Assembly: GCA_029207755.1 (NCBI GenBank)
Contig: JARCOQ010000002.1
Location: forward strand, 58,891,576-58,955,575
Length of the DNA stretch: 64,000 nucleotides
Source: Chamaea fasciata
Lineage: Eukaryota > Chordata > Aves > Passeriformes > Sylviidae
Direction of reading: 5' to 3'
Shown here: positions 1 to 13,370 of the stretch, piece after piece
Layout: each line of letters opens with the position of its first letter
Position numbering within the stretch: position 1 is the stretch's first letter
Notes under the pieces: generated by a model
The model's database searches: none
Seen by the model: only the letters and a program-made list of their open reading frames with translations
Told to the model about the DNA's origin: nothing
Translations under genes and position numbers: made by a program

Positions 1-859
1 ATTCTTTCTGCGACTTCTCATAATTCAGGTATCATCTTTCTTTTTCTATGTCACCATTCCTGTGTAGATTGTAAAATGTAGTTCATCTAGAGCAGTCATG
101 CTGGTAGCTACATATGCATTTGATTTTATGAAACTAAATTCTTAATAAAGAAATCTTTTAATTTTTTGGTACAGATAATTTAATATCTGTTATTAAACTG
201 AACTAAGCTAGTACTTAAAAATAGCTCCCTGACATTCAGAATAATGGATATGAAAGCAAGAGTAATAAAAATTACTGGGAAGGTGCAGTGCAAGCACTGA
301 TTCAGCAACTACCACACTGATTAAAACATTTTCTTTGGTACATAAGATATTAATCTGTAGGAGTTTAAAAGCATATGAGAGCAGCCCTGTCTAGAAAGGG
401 TTGAGACATGGAAGTTATACATGGCGTAACAGACTCTGACTCATTGTGCAGTCTAGGGCAACTGTACTATATGCATGCCCTTCACTTACAGCAGCTGAAG
501 GTAATTCAATCATCCAGGCAAATGCCACATCTGAGTCACCTTGTGGAATTTCCTGTTACTCCAGCATTCACACAAAGACTTCAGGACTATTACAGCAATT
601 GTGCAATTAAGGGTCTGAAGAAAAGAATTCAAGAAATAAAAAAATACATTTTTCATCTAACCTGTGAGGATTTTTGTACAGTGACTTTGTGTAACGGTGT
701 TTTGGACCCTTAGCTTGTCCTGCAGAACAATCTCTACAAATCTGATGTGTGTACAAACACACTGCTTTTGACTGAAACCTGCCACCTTATAATTTCACTG
801 GCAGTGCCTAGTTTTTGCTTTAGGAGAAACAGTAAATAATTGTTTCCTATTAGTCTTCT

Positions 860-1400
860 CAGTGACAATCACAATTCAAAAATCTTTTCATACTTCCCCT
901 TTTTGTGTCTTCTTCAAGCTGAAAAATCTTAGTCTATTTAATCTCTTCTCTTATGAAAGCCTTTTCAGAACTTTGATCATCTTTGCTGCTCTTTTTTGTC
1001 TTTTCAGTTCTATTATATTCTTTCGAACATGGCATGAGCAGATCTGAATACAGAAGTCTAGACACAGGAGCTATGGATTAAAAGAGTAATGTTTCGTGGT
1101 TTAATCTCTATTCTTTTCCAAAATACCTTCTTATTCTAACTGATGTCTTGATGAATTATGAGCTGACATCTTCATTTAACTGTCCAGACTAATATAGAGA
1201 TCAGTTTTTAGAGATCCTTGCTTGTGTACTGAGAGTTGTTACTCTTTTCCATCATGTGTATTACCTACATTTGTTGACGCTGAATGTCATGTGCCATTTT
1301 ACTGTAGTCATTCAATTGCATGACATCTATCTGCAGCTCTTCACAGTCTCTTCACAGATTTTACTACTCACTTTTGTTTGGTACCAAAGCTAATATAAGT
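860..1400 (-). mobile_element. Very old CR1-like LINE fragment (turtle/crocodile-type)
   Basis: Read on the minus strand, the stretch keeps the order of short blocks that I recognise from ancient amniote CR1 copies, best preserved in turtles and crocodilians. Plus-strand blocks include 'caagctgaaaaatcttagtctatttaatctcttctc', 'gaacatggcatgagcagatctgaatacag', 'gctgaatgtcatgtgccattttact' and 'ctgcagctcttcacagtct'. Divergence is high and many indels are needed. Recognition is from memory of the family, without an alignment. Confidence 0.5.
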
Positions 1401-1530
1401 GATAGTGTTAAAATTCTCCAATTTCACATTTGGATTCCATATGGTCTGCTGATTTGTTAGTAGTCATTTTACCCTATTAATCTTTTCATTCCAGGCAGTT
1501 TTAATGACTCATTTCTATCCCCAGAATATC

Positions 1531-1570
1531 TTCTCTCTCTCTCTTTTTTTTTTTTTTTTTTTTTTTTTTT
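1531..1570. repeat. (CT)n followed by poly-T (27)
   Basis: A short CT run at 1531-1543 continues into an uninterrupted T run at 1544-1570. It separates the two ancient CR1-like segments. Confidence 0.95.
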
Positions 1571-2450
1571 GAGTGTGACCTTATCTTCTTTCATCAGTCT
1601 GTATATGTGGTTAGCCTCACTGATCCTCTGGCAGACTTTCATTTTTTCTGATTTTTTTGATAAAAGTTCTCATTAATTTCTGTGTCATGAACAAATAGTC
1701 TTCAAAACCTTTTTCATACTTTCTTACAATATTGTAACTTTTTTTTTGTTGGACTTCATGCTTTTTTCTCATCCTAATTTGGTCACAATTTTGACATTTT
1801 TAAAAGAGTATCTTTTTACTCTTAATGGCCTTATTTAGTCTGCTATTTCACCAAGCTGGCTATTTTTTCTCTCCTTTAAAAGGGTTTTTGATAAGTGGTA
1901 TACAGTTTCTCTGAACTCCTAATATAGTATCTTTAGGCAGTCTGTCATGCTATCTGCAAGGATTTAGTCTTTTAGCTGTCCTCTTCAATTTCCGTTCAAA
2001 AAACTCTGTTGTGTTCGGGTAGTTACCTTTTTTTTATTTTAGTTAAATGATATGGTAGCCTTTTTTTTCTTTTTTTTCCCCATTTCTCTTTTTGGTAGCC
2101 ATTCGGTAGACATTACATTTGAGAGCTAAGTGGCCAGCATTACAGGGTAACTTATAATTACTTTTTCCACCTGGTCTATTGAATGCTGAAAAGTAAATCA
2201 AGTAGAGCACTGTTGATCCTCTCCTGAGCTCTTTGACTAGGTGTTGTAAGTGCAATGCAATTCTTATATAATTTGTATCTTGGAATTATAATTATCCTGT
2301 GTTGGACTGGCTATTTTCTTTCTTTTACCTTTGCAAGGTGTCTTTGTCATTGCATTCCTCTCTAAAAACTGGCTGCTGGAGTTCTTGTCTTTTAAACTTC
2401 AAAAAAAAAAGTGTAGAATCAAGTAAATACTTGATTTTGATCTGGCTACT
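1571..2450 (-). mobile_element. Possible second part of the ancient CR1-like copy
   Basis: A T-rich stretch after the poly-T run keeps blocks that recall an upstream region of the same old CR1 group: 'ggcagtctgtcatgctatctgcaagg', 'ttagctgtcctcttcaatttccgttca', 'acctggtctattgaatgctg' and 'taaatcaagtagagcactg'. The match is weaker than for 860-1400. The T-richness alone could give false resemblance. Confidence 0.3.
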
Positions 2451-5400
2451 GATTTTTATGTGCCCTGTTCAATTAGGATTTTATTTACTGAAGTTCTTCT
2501 TTGCTATTCCCTCTCTGAATACCATCAACTTTTACTCTATTCCATTTTCTTTTCCTTTTTCACTTCACAGTGACTTCACTCTAGTTGACAAGTTATCTGA
2601 GATTACATGCTTTTCTATACCTGTCACTTGTCTTCAATCTAAAAAACATTATCATAGACAATTCAAATGTCACCAGCCTTCTTCTTCTGCTGGTTTGCAT
2701 AATACCTAGTCTACTTGAATATGTTCCATTCATTGCAAATATTTCCTTGGTTGCTATTTAAAATATACCCTTCTCTTATCAATTTTCAACCCAAAAGAGT
2801 ATATGAGCTTTAGCATCTAAAATTCAGAAAGCAGAAATAGCATCCTGCAGAAATGTGGAAACAGTGCAGAAATGTGATGTCATTTTCAGTTCTTTCTTAG
2901 GCCATTACAGTAAGACAGAAAAGTTAAAAAGAAGACACATTTATTCCAAATCAATTAAAGAGAGATCTTTAGCTGTCTCTTTTTCATCTTGAATTTTATC
3001 TTTCGCTTGTGATTCAATTGACTCAAGTCTGCTTCTTCATAATGAATTTTTATGAGAGAGAGACTTGATAGTTATACCTGTAACTAATGTTCAAGTAAAA
3101 TTCAATGTTGCACTTTATTTTTACTGGAAAAAAACACCCACACCTTATATTGGTTGTCTCCAATGACTGCCACCAATTTCCTGGTTTTGGCTCCTTCTGG
3201 TTTTTATTCTCACACTTCCTGGGAGTTTTGGAAACTAAGAATAACCTTTTTAAGAACATGTAGAGACAATGTCCATTTTTCCTTGGTATACTAGTAATAT
3301 CCCATATCAAAGGCAACAATGATATTTTTATTGCTCCCTTGTTACACAATTTTCCAAATGCTTATTTTAGGCTTGTACCTTACCCTTTCGTCATTTTGAC
3401 TTTTCTCACTCTTGGAAAAGTACTTTTAGAGATCTTTCACACCCTATTGTTGCAGAATTCCACTTAGGAATGCAAACGTCCATTATTATTACCATTTTCC
3501 CTCAATCTATCACAAATTTTTCTGCAGTGAGGCAGCTGTTAAAACTTGTCCAAATTAACATTACAGGTGGATTAGTCAAATCATTTTAGGGCTATTTATT
3601 TTTATCTTTATTTAGGCTTATAGTACAGTCAGTCACTTTGCCTGAACTTAAATCCAAAGTGAATCCAAAGTGCCAAAGTGAATAAGAGTAAAGAGAATCA
3701 GGGCATTTTAGATCTGGATAAGAATTAGAAAAAAAAGTAATGAAAAGAGTAAGAGTATAACACGAAGAGTATAAGAATATCGACTTAGTGGTTTGATGCA
3801 ATTGAGCAAATCTTCTTTGTCTGTTTAACTGATAAGGATTAATTTTTCAGAGTGTTTCAGTACAGCCTCAGACAGAAGTAGGTGTGCTTTTGCATGCTCT
3901 GGTGTTCCCTATGGAGGTCTTTCATCAAAGCAGTCCCTTAAGATTCTTTTCCACCTGAATGTCCAAACGTCTTTTATGGACTGCAGTGGGATCTGTTTGA
4001 GTTGCTGTAGCTCCTGACTAGGCTGCCTGTGGGGATTGCTGCAGCTTCTTGGTGGAGTCTGGTAAACACAAGGTCATTATATATGAAAGGCGCAAGTTGG
4101 TAATGCATCCTCATTCACCCATTGCTCAGATCCTATCAGGTAACACACTCATAAGCTTTGTGCAAATAAACCATGGCACTCTGATATCAGGGGTTCTCTG
4201 ATCATGAAACTGAGCTCAATAGCCTGTCTACAGGCACAGCTTGTAGTCTTTTTTACCCTGCAGTACAGAAAAGTCACCTCTCTGAATCCAATGGTCCATT
4301 TCACAGGATTTCTGTAAAAGTTCAAGGTAAAATCCAAGAGGAACATTGTGCTAAGAAGAAGGATCACACAGCCATGAATCCTGGCTATGCTGACTTCCGG
4401 ATCATGTCCACAACATGAGAGCTGGATCAGGCCAAAGTTGTGTTCAGCATGACTTCAGCTGCATGGAAATTATAGGTAGGGCTGTTACATAAAATAGACA
4501 GTTTTCTGCTGTGCAGATTTACACTTATGAAGCCACATGCAGCCAAAGCATCCATAGAAAAGGAATCAACATTTTGAGCTCTGCAGAGTGTCACTCAGAG
4601 TCTCAGACAAGAATAGGAGTCTTGCAGTTTATCTAAGGGGCTTAACATTCTTTTCTCTGATTCTCATTCAATTACAATATATATTTATTTAAAATTCCTT
4701 CATGTGGAACCTTAGGAAAAGATAATTTTTTTCCACTTCAGTTTTACAAAGAGGTTACAGTAACAGCTGAAACTTATGGAATATTTGACCCAGACGTGTC
4801 CCGTTAATAGCTTGCTTGCTGATTCAAAGGAGCTATGCCATCCATGCTGTATTCAGGATTTCCTTACTGAAAAGAGCAAAACAGGTCTGAATGTAAAGTT
4901 ATGGTACAGTGCTCTGTCAGGCTGAACAGCTCAAAGGTAGACAAGGATACCTGCAAGTCTGTTCAGCTGAGCTTGAATTGCACCCTGATGCATGCTGAGA
5001 GTTAGCATTATATGCTTTACTCTCAGCGGTGACTGCCAGCCGTGTAACTCTTCAAGAATATCCTGCCGTTTGTTCTATCCAGCAGAGATGGGTTTCATTC
5101 CAATGGAACTCTTCCAAATACTTCAAGGAACAGTGTTCAAGGAGGGTGAGTTTGGGCAAATAATAATAATAAAAAATTACAGTATTAAAAAAGACAGTGT
5201 TATATGAAGGGAAAAAAAATCCATCCTGTTTCCTTGTGAAAAGCATTAAGATAGAAAAAAAAACAAACCCAAACCAAATAAAACAAAAAAAAAAAAAATT
5301 GAAGTAATATTTCTTGTGAAAAGACAATTAAAGGTACAGGACATTAATTTTGTTAAGTAACAGTATGCTGAAGTCCATAAGATTCAGATATGACCTAAAC

Positions 5401-8400
5401 CTTAATCACAATTCCAGGTACCTCTTCTTGTAGCCACTGAGAGCCAACTCCCTCAATCGATAGGGATCGATCCACTGGATATCAATGTGAGACTCGTTTG
5501 TGCTCAACTGTTTACTGGGACAGTGTCCTGTATGAGACCCCACAATTCTGTTAGAATAATTTTTATCTCATTGCACCCTGATTTGCGTTAGAAGAGTGGG
5601 AATTAGGTATGTGGATGGGGAGCAGGAGGCATGGTGTATCCCAGCAGATCCACACCATGCAAGTTTGATGTAGCCATGGAGGTGTTAATAAGAGGCATGA
5701 CTTTCCACCCTATAGCTAACAGATGTGGCTGCTTTTATTTACTACATTGAAACTTCTGGGGTTTTTTACTTTACTTATTATTCTTTGATTGCTTCCTCAG
5801 TGTAGGAGAATCTGACTGGAGCCCCTATTTATTTCTTGTGATGTGTCTTTTCTATCAAATGACAGACATCAACTGAGAACATTTTATTTCTGGTCTTGAG
5901 AGCTTCACACTCATGAGAGTGGCCTAGAGGGACACAGCTGTCTTATTGTGCAGTGAACAGAGAATTATCCTTGGATACATCCTGCCCAGGAAAGCCTTAA
6001 ATATTATGGCCAGGTTCTTGAACGGGCATTGAAAATAAATGGAGAACCAATGGAAAATATGAGTTGATGATATGACAGGTTGAGGTGGCTTGTCCTCTTA
6101 AACAATTAACTTTTTGTGTTCTGTGCATGTTATTCTTGCATCCCTGCCAGTTTTCTGCTAAGTACAAGAGTATGAGCAATACAAGATTATCACATTGATG
6201 ATCGCTATCCAATCTGACACTAAAAAAAAAGGACAATGCTTATTGAGATAAAAACAATTAATTTCAGTTCCTTTTTTTCGTATATCTGATGAGATCTTGA
6301 GACTTTGTAGTACTTGAGTAAGCATAGGGTATATAATTTAAGAAAACATAAAATATTCCTAATATACAGATATTCAGAATGTTTTTTTTTTCCTCCAGCA
6401 TGGCATCCTTCTTCAGATGTCTGACCTTGAATCAGCTGTTCTTTACCCTTTTGATTTTGTGACAGCTTCGTGACCACACTACTTCAGAAGATGTAAGGCT
6501 GGGGTCCATGAGTTTGTGGGTCACAGCAGCTCCACTTACACAGTCTTTGTAATGCATGTAGCAAGCTTGCAACTTGTGGTCCCAGGAAGGATCATTCCTA
6601 GGAAGGCATTAATGCATTCAAAAGAAGAATGAAACTTTTAACATTAAAAAGAGCAATAAAAATAGAAGTGACTGTCTGTAAGTATTAGCTCCAGATGAGC
6701 AAGGATGTCTCAGTCTCTCCAACATTAGAAAGTTACTTTCACAATTTTATCTGGTTTAAATCAGTTAAACCATCCTGGTTCCATACAGTACATTCTCCAT
6801 TCGCTAGATGAGAATTTTAAAGGACAGAGGACTTGTGATCCTTCAGCAAGTCAGTTCAGAAAGGTGAACTGATATTTTTTTATTTGTTGTTTTAGACACT
6901 TGAACCTACTCACCGTAAAATTGAAACAGGGTAGAAACAAAGGGTAGATTTCAGGCAGGAATGATCTGGCTTAGTTTTACATATTGTGGAACCTAAAGAA
7001 AGGAGAAGCTTGCTTCAGTTGGAAGGTAGGTCTTCACTAGGGATGTTTCCTAGGCCAAAAAATTCTGAATCCACACTGCAAAACTGCTTAAAGCAAAACA
7101 AAAAGATGACAAATGCTATTGTGGGTTTTTTTTCCATATCTGAGTAAAAATATTACTTTCAAGCAAATGAAGAAGTAGGCAGTCACTTCAGCCTGTTGCA
7201 GGGTAAACAGGTTTCTGAAACTAGGCACGTCTTGACACAAATATTTTTATGTGTTTTTCCACAGATGCTGCAACAGGAAAAAAATAAAGATAAATGTCTT
7301 CCTATGTCTTCTAAAATAATCACACCCTTTGAATAATAATTTTTGCTACATATAGGCAAGATGTTGCAAGATAATCTCCAACTAATTACATTACCTGCAA
7401 TTTTGGGTGTTTTATTTTCTTCATGTAAACTACTTGTTTGGCGCACAAAATGAATGAATGTTCATTCTGTGTATGCAAAAGTGTAGGCCTTTAAGTTTTA
7501 GCAGCAGGTTAGATTTTCAAGTTACCAAGCCAGATATACAGCAAGATGGAAACTATCATTATGTAAAGGATGAGACATAAAACTCTTAATCTGAATGTGT
7601 ATGTATTACTTTGCATTTAAAAATGTATATTTTTTTTTATGAAACGTATTTACAGAAAAGATCTTTGAAATCCCACTCTTATTCATTATATAGTTATTTA
7701 TGCTTGTTTTACAGATCTAACCAGATTGTAAGACGCATTTTGCTAATAAACACCCAATACTTCATCATTGTAGGCTGAGAAAGTAGTGGAGATTTCTGCT
7801 GTTTTTTGCTCTTTTTAGAGTAATGACTTTCTATTCTACCATTTTAAATTATTAGAGGGATATCAAACAGTAATGCATTTTTCTTGCAAACTGTAAATGG
7901 ATACAGTGAAATAATTCACTTCTCAGCAGAAAATTCAGACTTGTACTATACAAAAACAAATTAAAAAGAATTTTAAAGATTCCTAAATCTATAAAAGTCA
8001 TATTTTACAAATTAAATACAAATGCCATTGCAATATGCCTAATCATGTGTCTTAAAAATTGCATGTTCATAATAACAAAATTATTTTTATTTAGGTACCC
8101 TAGATAAAATAAGTAGACATTCTACTCCCAAGGCATGAAGTTTCTAAACATCTGTAGTATTAGAGGAGATACATTATGAAAAAATTACAAATGCAAATCT
8201 ACTTTAGGAGGAATTTCTAGTTCCAGTAGGGTGCAAGAAATTTTCTCCTTAATAGAACAAAAAGAAAAAAAATATCAGGCATGATGACTGCTAGTACTTA
8301 CATGTGTTTAAATTCTTACCACATCTCCAGTTGATTGACATCTTCAATAAGCTGCTAATGACCCACTCCATTTGCTTTAAATGAGTCTTAGATTTTTAGA

Positions 8401-10727
8401 TCTGGTGATTTTTGTAGAATGTTGAATTAAGTAGATTTAATTGCCTTTTTATTTCGGTTTTTGTTTTCGTTTTAGTAATTCATCCTTCAAAGGAATAGTA
8501 CGCTTTTCCGTCATAATAAAGTTTCTCCGTAACCTTTCCTTTGATTTGAGTTCTAGATGCAAAACTGAGTACCGGCCATAATGAAACAGTATTCTTTCCT
8601 GAGCTAGGCTGTGTGTATTAGGTAGCAGTTATTCATAGAAAAAGAGCCTTTCTCATGCTCGCTTTCAGTGTTTTAAAGTAGTAATTTAGCAGCTGTCTTG
8701 GAAAGAGCTGTGAGCATGTTGGAAATCAAAGATGACTGTGGTTCTGTTCATGAGATGGGTTGGTACTGCATTTTTATTAGCATATTTTCTTTCCTTCTAC
8801 TTTGATACTTTCAGTCCTTAGGCCTCAGAGCTGAGAAATATAGATTGTAGCTATCATGCCAGATAAGGAAAACAAGGGAAGTGATGATGCAAAATGTATT
8901 TTCTCTGACAGTGAACAAGCAGAGACTGGCTTGTGTAAAACAAGTTTTTACCATCCGACTGTGATGGGCTATTCTCACCACAGTGATACCTGCTGTGGAG
9001 CAGTGCTACATTTAGTTGCATTGTAATAGCATTTCTTTCAACAAGTGAATTGCAAATCTTAGAGATGTGGTGTCACGGGCGACCATGGTTATCAGTACAC
9101 AATCAGCATCTTATATTCAGACATGAAAATCTGTATTGGTGCCAGACACTATCTAACCTGTGATGGTGGTAGAGGAAATTATGGATAAAAGGGCTGGTGA
9201 GGAGCTGGATATCAAGCTGCCTATGAATGTAAGACTTTGTTGCAGCAAAACAAATAGAACCCTAACTCTCCCCAGCAGGAATGAATAAAAATGTAGAAGA
9301 CATGATAAGTATTGAGCTCTCCTACTTCAATTCATGCTGGACATTCATATGGGCAGAACTTCACTATACAAAATCTGAACTCAGTCCTCTGAGGCAGACT
9401 TGCACACCAGTCAGCTTTCCACAAATGCTTAGCTAGCTCACCTCTGCATAAGGTGGAGTGTGTACAACAGCAGTTCTTAAATATACATCATGGAAGATGG
9501 AAGTCCATGTGAACTTGAGCAGAGGTCACTCCCTGTGCCTCTCTGGATAAATTCTGTAGTTTGTACTTTCCTTCAGAAGGAGGATAGCCAAGGGCTGCAC
9601 TTTGGAGAAGAGGGAGTATGCCATTAGTCGAGTTAAAATGAAATACAGTGTCTGGTTTACAGTAGTCACCAGGCTATCTGTGACCTCACCCCTGCAAGAC
9701 AGCAGCTAATCAGAGTTATCTGGTGGGGTTATGTCCCCTCACATACAATTCCCATCTGCTCAAAAAATGACATATGATCTTTCATCCATCTTTGTGTCTC
9801 CAACAAGCATAGAATCTGTTGGGGAGTGGGGGAAGGGCAGAAGAGGAAGCAGACTAACCTTTGCAGCTCGATTACAGAGAGAACAATTTGTTTTTGTAAT
9901 TAGAGCTCAGCAGTGATCTCTGTTTCACTGATACTCAGCTCGGTGTAAACAGAACTCAATTTTGACAACTGTTTAGCTCATGGCACAGTTTTAAAGTATT
10001 AAATGATAATGGAAGACTTATTAGATTAGCTTTTGCCATGATCTTTTAGTGTCCCAGATAATTATTATTTGTGATTCAGCTGAATGGTTTAGGCTTGTCT
10101 TATTATTATGCATGCATTTCTGCATAATAGTTTATCTGCTATTGATGGGCACTAAAATATGTATTAGGAAGTATACATTTAGTCAGATTGAACAGATATT
10201 AGTGGTATTTTCAAGTGGATCAATTCTTTCTTTTTGTGATTTTTGGTTTTATTTCCATCATAACAGTTCTTAGTTCCTGACTTTTATTTTTGAAAAACCT
10301 GTACAATTATCTTCATCATTATTCTTATTCACATTTATGTGACTGTTATCACAATTCTTTGATCCAATCATGACATTACATCTCTCCCCCAGCATTTTAA
10401 CATTCCCTCTGTTTCATGTGTTATGGTATTGCATAACTTTTTCTTACAGTATCACCTTTTCTATCTTTTCTATTTAGTATTTTAAATCATTTCTCATAGT
10501 CACATACTGGTTTTCACCTTGTTATTTGACTTTTCCTCTAATTACCTTTTAATTAGGGTATGTTGTTTCTACCTCTGATCTTATAATTAGCATTTTTCCT
10601 TTTGATCACCTTTTGTCTCATTTTGCATATGGTATGTATTTTAATCTTTTCACCACTTTTCCCTACACAGTTTTATCTTTCTCATTTTTATTTTTCTGGC
10701 AAACCTCATTCCATTAGTTTGACTCCC
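2451..10727. other. PCDH9: Intronic AT-rich sequence, nothing recognised
   Basis: Only short chance frames and A- or T-rich runs (for example 5252-5299) were seen. About 3840-4420 and 5400-5750 are somewhat more GC-balanced and may be old repeats I could not name. Confidence 0.5.
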
Positions 10728-11233
10728 TATCCTGGTTTTGGCTTGGAAAGAGTTCATTATCTTCCCAACAGCTGGTGCAATGCAGTGTTTTATTTTTAAT
10801 ATGAGAATAATGTTGATAACACATGGATGTTTTTAGTTTTTGCTAAGTCGTGCTTACCCAAAATCAAGGACTTTTCAGCTTCTCCTGAAGGAGAAGGGAT
10901 ACAAGAAGCAGGGGCACAGTGAGGACAGGTGACCCCAACTGGCCATGGGGATATTCCATACTGTATGGTGAAATACTCAACGTATAAACTGTGGGGAAAG
11001 CTGGCCAGGGGCTGCTTCTTGGCAACTCGCTGGGCACCTGTCATTGAGTGATGAGAAGTTATATTACACATCAATTTATTTTCATTTTCTGACCCATTAA
11101 ACTGCTTTTATATGAATCCACATGTTTTCTCACTTTTTTTTTTTTTCTATTCTCTCCATCATCCTCCTGCAGTGAGGGGTGACTGCACAAAGCTGAGTAG
11201 TGCTCAGTTGCCATGTGGGGTTAAATCACTACA
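10728..11233 (+). mobile_element. Solo LTR of a passerine endogenous retrovirus
   Basis: The stretch has the order of a songbird LTR family. It starts TATCCTGGTTTTGG (the expected TG is mutated to TA). It contains 'tatgagaataatgttgataacac', 'gacaggtgaccccaactggcca' and 'gggatattccatactgtatgg', then an R/U5-like part with ACCCATTAAACTG, a T/C tract and 'gctcagttgccatgtggggttaaatcac', ending ACA. It is flanked on both sides by CTCCC (10723-10727 and 11234-11238), which fits a 5-bp target-site duplication. No internal retroviral region or second LTR is present, so it is a solo LTR left by recombination. Confidence 0.82.
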
Positions 11234-11715
11234 CTCCCCTCTGATCAGAAACATTACTTCTAATCTTTTTTCTATTTCCAGTAAGTATTTTGCATACTGT
11301 ATTGTCCTTGTTTACAGTGATATGATTTTCTTTTTTTAGAAGTCTAAGTTTGCGAATTCTTGGCAGTTCTGTATAGACTGGGACAATACTCGTGAAGATG
11401 ATTACATGATCACCCTGGACACAGCCTAAATTGATGGAATACGAGTTTAAAAAAAAAATCTATAGTGTTTTCACATTTGACTAATTCATTCTCTCTTAAG
11501 ATTCATCAGGAAAGCAAGTCTATGTCAGTGACTAAGTGGGTGCATTTAACAAGACATGAGTGACTAGTCCATGAGTTAAATGTGGTTGTATTTTCATGTC
11601 AGTCTCCAAGTGAACATTGGTGGCTCACATTATGAAAGCACAAAGACTTCTTAGGGCAAAGACAGCTCTCTCAAGGTTAGTGGCCCCAAATCCTTTCTGC
11701 TCTAACCATCTTTTG

Positions 11716-11853
11716 ATGTTTTGGGGTTTTGGGGGATTTTTGGGTTTTCTTTTGTTTTGGTTTGGTTTGATTTTGTGCGGGTTGTTGTTTGTTTGTTTGT
11801 TTGTTGTTGTTGTTGTTGTTGTTTGCTTGGGGTTTTTTGTTTGTTTTTTTTTC
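11716..11853 (+). repeat. G/T-only low-complexity tract with (GTTT)n and (GTT)n
   Basis: About 140 bases almost without A or C on the plus strand: runs of TTTTGGGG type, then GTTT units, then GTT units around 11803-11823, and more T runs. It mirrors the A/C-rich tract at 49313-49510. Confidence 0.9.
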
Positions 11854-12228
11854 AGATTACTTCTTACATTTACTTTTCAAAACAAGAGTCCAACAAGAAA
11901 AAAGTGTAACAGTAACTGCACTCTGTGATCCACCTCATTCTTTATCTTTTATATAATAATTTTCATGCTGTGTTCATTCCAGTGTGCTGCCATCCAACAG
12001 GATGGTTTGTTGCTAGTTTTGTTCTTGTTAGTTATTTCATTCTCATTATTAGTATTCTTGTTTGTTCTTGCAAAATGTAGTAACTTAAAAGCATCCAGGC
12101 CCCTCAGCCATATTTTCAATTTGGAAGTGAAAACCATGTGTCTATTTCTGATGAAATCATGCTTGTCAAGTGGGCATAGAGCAAAAGAGGAGATTGCTAT
12201 AATTAATGTGTAGTAGGAAAATAAAGTA

Positions 12229-12229
12229 T

Positions 12230-12271
<42 letters not shown>

Positions 12272-12300
12272 CATATGTATATATTTATATTTATATATGC
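12229..12300. repeat. (TA)n microsatellite
   Basis: An alternating TA tract with a pure core at about 12238-12268, flanked by TATTTATA-type variants. Confidence 0.95.
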
Positions 12301-12752
12301 ACACCTTGCACACATGCTGCCAAGTTTTCATGAAAATAGCAGGTAGTTCTTTGTAAGCCAACCTTTTCCTTCACTGCTTTTATTATGTATTAAATATTTC
12401 TTTCATTCTGTTGCTACTCATCACAGCAGTCTCTGAGTACTTCCCAGCAGTGTATTAAGCTCTTGACTTAAGTTCTCTCATTTTCTCTCAAGAAGGAGAA
12501 AAAAGCTGAGTGTGACATTAAATTAATGCATTTTGGTACCCTATGTCCCAAAGGACTCCAATTCTTGTTAAAATTTGTAGTTCTGACTGAACAATGGCAT
12601 GTCATACAGAGAACTGAAGACTGGAGCAAGAGCCTACCACTTCCTCCTTGGCTGAGACAGTTTTGTAGCCAAGGCTGTATAGGGTATTGTTTGCGACAAC
12701 TTCATACAAATAAAGAACAAAAAAGTTAAGATACATGACATGTGTAGTCAGA

Positions 12753-13370
12753 GAATCATAGAATGGTGTGGGTGAGAAGGGACATTTATAGATCATCTAG
12801 TCTAATCTCTCTAACAAAATCATGACTCAACACCCTCATTGTGAAAAAATTCTTCTTTGCATCTAGTCTGAACATATCTTCTTTCTGTTTAAAACCATTG
12901 GACCGTGGTTCTGTCACCACAGGCCCTAGTAAAAAAAAAAACCTTTCTCCATCTCTCTTTATAAACCCCCATATGAATACTGATAGACTGCTGTAAGGTG
13001 TCTCCAGAGTCTTCTGTTCTCCAGGCTGAACAGACCCAGCTCTCTCAGGCTGTTCCTCACAGATGAGGTGCTCTAGCCCCCTGACTTTTTTTGGCTCATC
13101 TCTAAACCCTCTTTAACAGGTCCATGTCTTTCTTGCTCTGAGAATAACAGAGCTGGACACAGCACTCCAGGTGGGGTCTCATGAGAGTCGTGCAGACGGA
13201 CAGAATCCTCTCCCTTCTCCTGCTGGCCACAAGCTACCAGGATGCAGCCCAGGACACCATTGACTTTTTCATCCACCAGAAACTCTGAGTCCTTGTCAGC
13301 AGGGCTGCCCTCAATCCATGCATCTACCAGTATTTATGCATTTCATTTGGCTTCTTTGAAGTTCATGAGG
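12753..13370 (-). mobile_element. CR1 LINE, 5'-truncated 3' end
   Basis: On the plus strand the copy opens with GAATCATAGAATGGT, the reverse complement of the CR1 3' terminus. It continues through typical CR1 text such as 'caacaccctcattgtgaaaaa', 'ctctctttataaacccccat', 'ctctcaggctgttcctcacag' and 'ggtggggtctcatgagag'. It ends near a 'gaagttcatgagg' block that belongs further upstream in CR1, so it carries internal deletions. All frames are broken. It is the longest well-preserved 3' segment of CR1 in the window. Confidence 0.9.

Noticed and set aside
2299..2709. 136-codon plus-strand frame, Ser/Leu/Phe-rich
   Set aside because: T-rich composition and partial overlap with suspected ancient CR1-like sequence; no recognisable domain.
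11617..11928. 103-codon plus-strand frame with hydrophobic, Cys/Val-rich repeats
   Set aside because: It is the translation of the G/T-only tract.
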